From contig CAZSZC010000007.1 of assembly GCA_964610775.1 (NCBI GenBank), forward strand, positions 1-45,183: a stretch of 45,183 nt of DNA, read 5' to 3'. The position numbers were made by a program, and so were the translations under genes. This document shows, in pieces, positions 40,775 through 45,183 of the stretch; position 1 is the stretch's first letter; every line of letters begins with the position of its first letter. The stretch is from CAZPWF01 sp964610775. GTDB lineage: Bacteria > Patescibacteriota > Saccharimonadia > Saccharimonadales > JACQNP01. The notes beneath the pieces were generated by a model. It saw nothing but the letters and a program-made list of their open reading frames with translations. It was not told the origin of the DNA and ran no database searches.

Positions 40775-41900
40775 TATTATCATTATCCTTGTTTGGCTTA
40801 TGTTTTGCAATTGCTTGTTCGTAAACTTTTAATACTTCAGGACCCACACTACTAACGTCATATTTTTTAACTATTAACTTTTGTTTCTCATGAATATTTT
40901 TTCTGGTGTTACTATTCCTCAATAACGATGACAATATTTTTGAGAAGCTGACTTTGTCGCATGGATTAAAAAGTGTCTGAGTATCTTCAAGGACAGCTTG
41001 ATAACCTTGATTATTTCCGCCAATTACGGCTTCAGCGCCCGCTGCCATAGCTTCGATCAATACAATGCCAAAACTCTCACCACCAAGACTGGGGAAAACC
41101 GCTATATCAGCATCCGACAGGATACGAAACTTTTCTTCTTCGGCCACAAAACCAGTGAGTCTTACGCGATTTTCTAGCCCATAATTCCTGACGAGTCTCA
41201 ATACATCATCTTTAAGCGGACCTGAGCCAACTACGGTAACCATAAAATCTAAGTCATCATCAACAAGACTCAAAGCGTGTAGTAGCTCAAGCACACCTTT
41301 CCGCTTAACTAGTCTTCCTACAAAGACTATATGTAACTTGGATTTATTTCTTTTTTGCTTTTTGGTACCATTTGGCAGCTTAACAACATTGGGAATAACT
41401 ACCGATTCACAATCGTAGGCTTGCTTTGCAAAAACTGCAGCTGGTTTAGATACACTAATTACAGTGTCAATTCGAGAAAAACTACTTTTAACAAGCTTGG
41501 CCAGTAAGTAAGTTCCAGCTTTTTCAATTTTACCATAAGGAAGAATGTGAAAAGTTCCAACTATGGCAGTCGTTTTAGGTGCAATTTTTATTATTTTAGC
41601 TCCCAATTGAGGGCTATAAGGCATTTGTATATGTAAAACATCGAACTTTTCTTCTTCTAGAATATTTATTATTTGTGAAGTTTTAGCCCTGAAGGGAATT
41701 GTCATTCGATTTTTGTTGAATTTCACTTTAACGTTTTTAGCTAGACTATGAATATTATCTACATCTTTTCTTTCACTCTGCCCGACCAAATAATGAACCT
41801 CATGGCCTATACTAATAAGCCACGAACCTAGAGTTAGAACGTATTGCTGAACACCGTCAGAGCTATCAATCGTGTCATCTAGCACAAAGCCAATTTTCAT
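40758..41900 (-). CDS. GT4-family glycosyltransferase (second of tandem pair)
   Basis: A 380-residue GT-B enzyme with N-terminal GFVLDDTIDSSDGVQQYV, IVFVGRLVKRKGVLELL in the middle, and FPSLGGESFGIVLIEAMAAG carrying the E(x7)E motif. It resembles mannosyl- or glucosyltransferases that act on membrane lipids (PimA-like). It is a paralogue of the gene just upstream and overlaps it by 4 bases. Specificity cannot be assigned. Confidence 0.85.
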   Translation of the reverse strand: MKIGFVLDDTIDSSDGVQQYVLTLGSWLISIGHEVHYLVGQSERKDVDNIHSLAKNVKVKFNKNRMTIPFRAKTSQIINILEEEKFDVLHIQMPYSPQLGAKIIKIAPKTTAIVGTFHILPYGKIEKAGTYLLAKLVKSSFSRIDTVISVSKPAAVFAKQAYDCESVVIPNVVKLPNGTKKQKRNKSKLHIVFVGRLVKRKGVLELLHALSLVDDDLDFMVTVVGSGPLKDDVLRLVRNYGLENRVRLTGFVAEEEKFRILSDADIAVFPSLGGESFGIVLIEAMAAGAEAVIGGNNQGYQAVLEDTQTLFNPCDKVSFSKILSSLLRNSNTRKNIHEKQKLIVKKYDVSSVGPEVLKVYEQAIAKHKPNKDNDNNEMGN

Positions 41901-43006
41901 AGTTTCTTAGCAGTTTTATAGACTTTTTCGTATTGATCAATGATCACTTTATAGTCAAATTGTTTAACATAGCTTTTAGCCCAATTCTGCCAGGTGTTTC
42001 TGACAGTATTATCTGTAAGCATTAGCTTAAGGCCGCGGGCAAAACTAACAGTATCCTTGGGGTTAACTAGGCTGACCTGACCCGTCTCCTTCATAACAGC
42101 TCGGTAGCCAGAATTGTCACCAGCTACTACCGGAAGACCCATAGCCATAGCTTCTAGTAGTACAATGCCAAAGCTTTCGCCGTATAGAGCAGGGGAACAA
42201 AAAAGAGAAGCATCGCTCATCAGACTAAGTTTTTTTTGTTCGGTCACATAACCTAAGAAGCGAACCTTATTTATTCGGTTAGTTGTTACGAACTGTTTTA
42301 ATTTGCTTGCATCGGGTCCGTCGCCAGCTATTAAGAGTTCCACATCAGGACATTCCGTTTGGATTGCCTTAAAAGCTTTTAGTAAATATTTAACGCCTTT
42401 GCGTTTTTCGAGTCTTCCTATATACAAGATACTGCTAGTCTTTTTACTGTTTTTAGCCGGTTTAACAAACTTAGATAAATCAACACCATTTGGGATTATT
42501 GAAACCTCATCGTCTGTTAACGTTTTGACATAGCTTGCTGCTGCATCAGAAACAGCCGTCAGGTAGTCCAAATCTCGCAAAATAGATTTGGTGTAAGGAG
42601 TAATGACTTTTTCAATTGTCTTGCTCATAACCGTATCTGGCAGCTTTGCATGGAAGGTTGCGACATTTATAGCATTGCTCCTAGCCAGTATTTGACGACT
42701 CAGTATAGGCACCCAAGGTTCGTGAAAATGCAAAATATCGAACTGTTCTTTGTCCAGTAGCTCCTGAAGATGGTCGGTCTTTACGCTAACAGATACTTGA
42801 GCAGTAGTATGAAACGGTGATTTTATTTGGGCTGCCGTGCCCAGGAAGATTGTGTCATTTAGTCTGATTTTTGCATCTCTAGGTTGAGGCGTGATTATTG
42901 TGGCCTGATAGCCACGACTGCGTAGCTCAAGTTGCAATGCTTTTACACATTCTTGAACACCGCCACCTAGAAAAATATTATACGGACAAACTATTCCGAC
43001 CTTCAT
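41897..43006 (-). CDS. GT4-family glycosyltransferase (first of tandem pair)
   Basis: A 369-residue GT-B enzyme beginning KVGIVCPYNIFLGGGVQECV, with SILYIGRLEKRKGVKYLL and the E(x7)E block YGESFGIVLLEAMAMG. Close in layout to PimA-type lipid mannosyltransferases. Tandem with a paralogue, suggesting two successive sugar additions. TATAAT on the minus strand (plus-strand 43017-43022) ends 10 bases before the ATG; no Shine-Dalgarno sequence is seen. Confidence 0.87.
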   Translation of the reverse strand: MKVGIVCPYNIFLGGGVQECVKALQLELRSRGYQATIITPQPRDAKIRLNDTIFLGTAAQIKSPFHTTAQVSVSVKTDHLQELLDKEQFDILHFHEPWVPILSRQILARSNAINVATFHAKLPDTVMSKTIEKVITPYTKSILRDLDYLTAVSDAAASYVKTLTDDEVSIIPNGVDLSKFVKPAKNSKKTSSILYIGRLEKRKGVKYLLKAFKAIQTECPDVELLIAGDGPDASKLKQFVTTNRINKVRFLGYVTEQKKLSLMSDASLFCSPALYGESFGIVLLEAMAMGLPVVAGDNSGYRAVMKETGQVSLVNPKDTVSFARGLKLMLTDNTVRNTWQNWAKSYVKQFDYKVIIDQYEKVYKTAKKL

Positions 43007-43027
43007 GTTAGTTTAGATTATACAGTA

Positions 43028-43957
43028 TTACTTTTTAGCAAGAATGCGTCGTAACTGCTTAGGTATAAATGGTGCTGCCGCTTCAGCATCTGCCACCACT
43101 GTAGGCGCATGACCTTTAATGTCGGAATTTATCATCGTTACTTTTTTGAATATTACATTTAGATGCTGTTCTACGACCCGATTATCAAAATATCTATCAA
43201 GATCTACGGCAACATGATAAACGGCTAAATCAACTTGTTTGTCACATAAATCAACTATCAGCATACTGTTGCCTGTATCCATTTGGGTGCGAATGTCGTT
43301 GCATTTCCAAAGTCCGACTTCGAAATCTATTCGTCGCTCTCGCTCAGCCTCATCGGCATCACTGAGTTTAGTGTGCTTGTCGGCAACCATTCTATAGGTA
43401 AGCTTAATGGGCAGGGAACGAAGTATTACATGTTGCGCAAACCAGGCTGGGTACTTATTTGAAAATATAACCGCCATGGTTCTAAGGAGTGCGTATGTTT
43501 TGCGGTCAAACTTAAAATCATCATGATGAACAAGACCCACTATACTTACCAGAACATCGACTCTTTTTGCTAATTCAGGATATTTTTGAAGCATCCTAGT
43601 AACGACCAAAAAACCGAACGACATACCTAAGATTGTTACTCGTTTTCTTCTATATTTAAGCTTTACAAAACTTGCCAAATAATCAGCCATGTTATCAATC
43701 GATGGTTTCTTTTTGATTCTGTAAAAACTATCCATACCCCCGAACCCTGGTAGATCAGGTAAAGTGACGGGGCCATACCGACTTAAATCCTCAGCAATGC
43801 CCATCATACGCTCGATGCTGGCGTGTAGGCCATAAACAATCAATATCTCGCGCTTCTTGGCCGTTGAGGCTGGCAGACGCAACATACGACCATGAAGACC
43901 GTTTATATTAATTGGTACGATAAAGTTAGCCGGATCAGGCTTTTTCCGAGTTGCCAT
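43028..43957 (-). CDS. Alpha/beta hydrolase
   Basis: A 309-residue alpha/beta-hydrolase-fold protein. The oxyanion-side strand reads ILIVYGLHAS, followed by LPDLPGFGGMDS; the nucleophile elbow is GMSFGF with Ser as candidate nucleophile, and a late SDIKGHAP supplies the candidate His. No signal peptide. Substrate unknown. It lies 21 bases upstream of the tandem glycosyltransferase genes on the same strand. Confidence 0.8.
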   Translation of the reverse strand: MATRKKPDPANFIVPININGLHGRMLRLPASTAKKREILIVYGLHASIERMMGIAEDLSRYGPVTLPDLPGFGGMDSFYRIKKKPSIDNMADYLASFVKLKYRRKRVTILGMSFGFLVVTRMLQKYPELAKRVDVLVSIVGLVHHDDFKFDRKTYALLRTMAVIFSNKYPAWFAQHVILRSLPIKLTYRMVADKHTKLSDADEAERERRIDFEVGLWKCNDIRTQMDTGNSMLIVDLCDKQVDLAVYHVAVDLDRYFDNRVVEQHLNVIFKKVTMINSDIKGHAPTVVADAEAAAPFIPKQLRRILAKK

Positions 43958-44012
43958 ACTTAGCTTAACTGTACCTTATAGGGGTCATACAGGCAAGTAA
44001 TTCAATATATTA

Positions 44013-44888
44013 TCAATCTCGCAAGTATTGCTGACCAACCCAAACGTATTCCCAAGGCTCTGGTTCTGGGCCTTGCAAGTCAGTACCAGCTGGATAGCTA
44101 GGTATCCACCCACTCTCTTTGGCGTGAAGGTAGTTATTCTGATTGATCCAGCGATAGCAACTACTATTAACGAACGTTTTACTACCATCTTCACACCATA
44201 GGTCGATCGTATACCCGGTGTGGTGTCTAGAATATCCGGGGACAGCAGTCATCCCTAGGGTTTTTTCAATTACAGCATCGCCAATGCCATCAGCAATTAG
44301 TTTGGCAGTAGTGCCATTTGCAATTAATCGACCCATGAACAAATTCCGTTGGTACTCGGGTGAACGATAAGCCGAGATAATACTTAGGGGGATTTTGTCT
44401 TTTGCAGCTGCAGTTTTTAGGGATTGCCACCCCTCCGCAGCCAGTGGCTGTAGCAAGTCGTCATTTTCCAATCTCGGTTCATTGATTTTAACTATCGAGC
44501 CTTGTGGCAATGCGGTTGTTTTATAACCTCGTTTTTCAGCCAATTCTCTAATTCGTTTATCTGCAATTTCGTTGCCAGTTATAGATAGTGGTTCATTGAC
44601 CTGTTGAGTGTTAGGGTAGGCGACTGACCTATAAAGAGTTTTAAATTCTTCTCCCGTGAATTGTTTAAATTCACCCGTGGGCGTGTTTGTTGCTGGAGTT
44701 GTATGCGTTGTTGAGTTTTGTTGAGTTTGCGAACTATTACTAGCTGTAGAATTTTGCTTGGGTCGTAGCAGTTTACTGGCAAAAACAGCAACTACAGCCA
44801 ATAATATACCCGGTATTATCAGCCAGGTTTTTGACTTATTTTTATGCTTCGAAGGCTTATTAAAATGCTTCGGCTCAATAACTCTCAT
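44013..44888 (-). CDS. VanY-like D-alanyl-D-alanine carboxypeptidase with altered metal site
   Basis: A membrane-anchored protein of 291 residues: basic start, one membrane helix (about 21-42), a Ser/Thr/Asn/Gln-rich linker (about 45-72), then a VanY/LAS-type peptidase domain outside the membrane. SAYRSPEYQ and SRHHTGYTIDLW (His222, Asp229) match the family. The third ligand motif, normally EPWH, reads EPWE (277-280), so the last zinc His is replaced by Glu. Two Cys (232, 244) may form a disulfide. It may still bind metal, or be inactive. Expected target: cell-wall stem peptide. Confidence 0.82.
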   Translation of the reverse strand: MRVIEPKHFNKPSKHKNKSKTWLIIPGILLAVVAVFASKLLRPKQNSTASNSSQTQQNSTTHTTPATNTPTGEFKQFTGEEFKTLYRSVAYPNTQQVNEPLSITGNEIADKRIRELAEKRGYKTTALPQGSIVKINEPRLENDDLLQPLAAEGWQSLKTAAAKDKIPLSIISAYRSPEYQRNLFMGRLIANGTTAKLIADGIGDAVIEKTLGMTAVPGYSRHHTGYTIDLWCEDGSKTFVNSSCYRWINQNNYLHAKESGWIPSYPAGTDLQGPEPEPWEYVWVGQQYLRD

Positions 44889-44949
44889 GCTTAATCCAAG
44901 TATACTCTATCTTTTACAGATTGATGAAACCCAAAATTTAGAGTAAAAT

Positions 44950-45060
44950 CTACCTGTTCAGCAGCAGTCAATATTAAAGGGAAAAGAGCAACGAGTTCAC
45001 CCTTTAGGGTCAGCTTTGCTAACAAGCGTTGAGAAAAACCGTAGGTTTGTCTCAATTACG
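44950..45060 (+). other. Structured noncoding stretch before tRNA-Gln
   Basis: No coding frame. Three stems are visible: AAAGGG / CCCTTT (about 44976-45006), CCCT / AGGG (about 45001-45010) as an alternative, and TTGAGA-AAACC / GGTTT-TCTCAA (45030-45056, one mismatch). A weak promoter for the tRNA (TTGAGA at 45030, 17-base spacer, TCAATT) overlaps the last stem. The RNA family is not recognised. Confidence 0.35.
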
Positions 45061-45064
45061 ACGA

Positions 45065-45139
45065 TGGGGAGTGGCCAAGTGGTAAGGCACATGGTTTTGG
45101 TCCATGCATTCGGGGGTTCGAGTCCCTCCTCCCCAGCCA
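45065..45139 (+). tRNA. tRNA-Gln (anticodon TTG)
   Basis: Acceptor TGGGGAG / CTCCCCA with the U1-A72 pair typical of tRNA-Gln, anticodon stem CATGG / CCATG around loop TTTTGGT (anticodon TTG), T arm GGGGGTTCGAGTCCCTC, discriminator G and encoded CCA. Confidence 0.95.
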
Positions 45140-45183
45140 AATTGATTTTAGCTTTTCTTGATCTGTTATCTCAGTTTGATTAT

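Overview
This 45 kb window looks like chromosomal core genome from a small, AT-leaning, very compact bacterium of the Candidate Phyla Radiation, most likely a Candidatus Saccharibacteria (TM7) member. That assignment is inference. It rests on the tight packing with many 1-4 base overlaps, the standard code with TGA used as a stop, a core of replication and translation genes mixed with many unrecognised small proteins, and structural zinc fingers missing from several housekeeping proteins. No phage, IS element or CRISPR array was seen.

Layout. 1-5,100: end of a ribosomal-protein operon (rplQ, rplM, rpsI), then trpS behind a putative attenuator, a RluD-type pseudouridine synthase, holB and a TPR protein. 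5,100-7,900: tRNA-Thr(TGT), a small structured element ending in a second copy of that tRNA's 3' end, tRNA-Tyr, a PurF-like amidotransferase, tRNA-Thr(GGT) and rpmG. 7,900-12,300 (minus): an alpha-glucan operon (glycosyltransferase, GH57, GH15). 12,390-20,000: typA, a diacylglycerol-kinase-like protein, tRNA-Trp, a P-loop kinase, a YgjP-type metallopeptidase, a PAS histidine kinase and a GT2 membrane protein. 20,100-23,300: secE-nusG-rplK-rplA with two unknown genes inserted. 23,350-27,220: a deoxynucleotide cluster (dNMP kinase-like, dCTP deaminase-like, and a thymidylate kinase fused to two ThyX-like domains). 27,660-29,760: leuA behind a leucine leader-peptide attenuator, then a second leader-like unit with unknown genes. 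29,850-32,290: rplJ-rplL and two further genes. 32,331-39,695: dnaX, dnaB, a membrane protein, ybaB, recR, nrnA and cysS. 39,680-44,890 (minus): AI-2E permease, two GT4 enzymes, an alpha/beta hydrolase and a VanY-like peptidase. tRNA-Gln closes the window.

How the genes work together. The deoxynucleotide cluster could run dCTP to dUMP to dTMP to dTDP from three adjacent genes. The glucan operon could build and degrade a cytoplasmic storage glucan. The minus-strand block near the end fits envelope glycolipid and peptidoglycan work.

The most interesting signal is regulatory. trpS and leuA each have a short leader ORF carrying codons for the matching amino acid (Trp or Leu), a start codon placed almost at the predicted +1 of transcription, and an intrinsic terminator that competes with an alternative pairing. 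A third unit, rich in Ile codons, follows leuA. Terminator-like hairpins also sit in the leaders of secE and rplJ. Many other genes have a -10 box only 6-12 bases upstream of the start codon and no Shine-Dalgarno sequence, which suggests widespread leaderless mRNAs.
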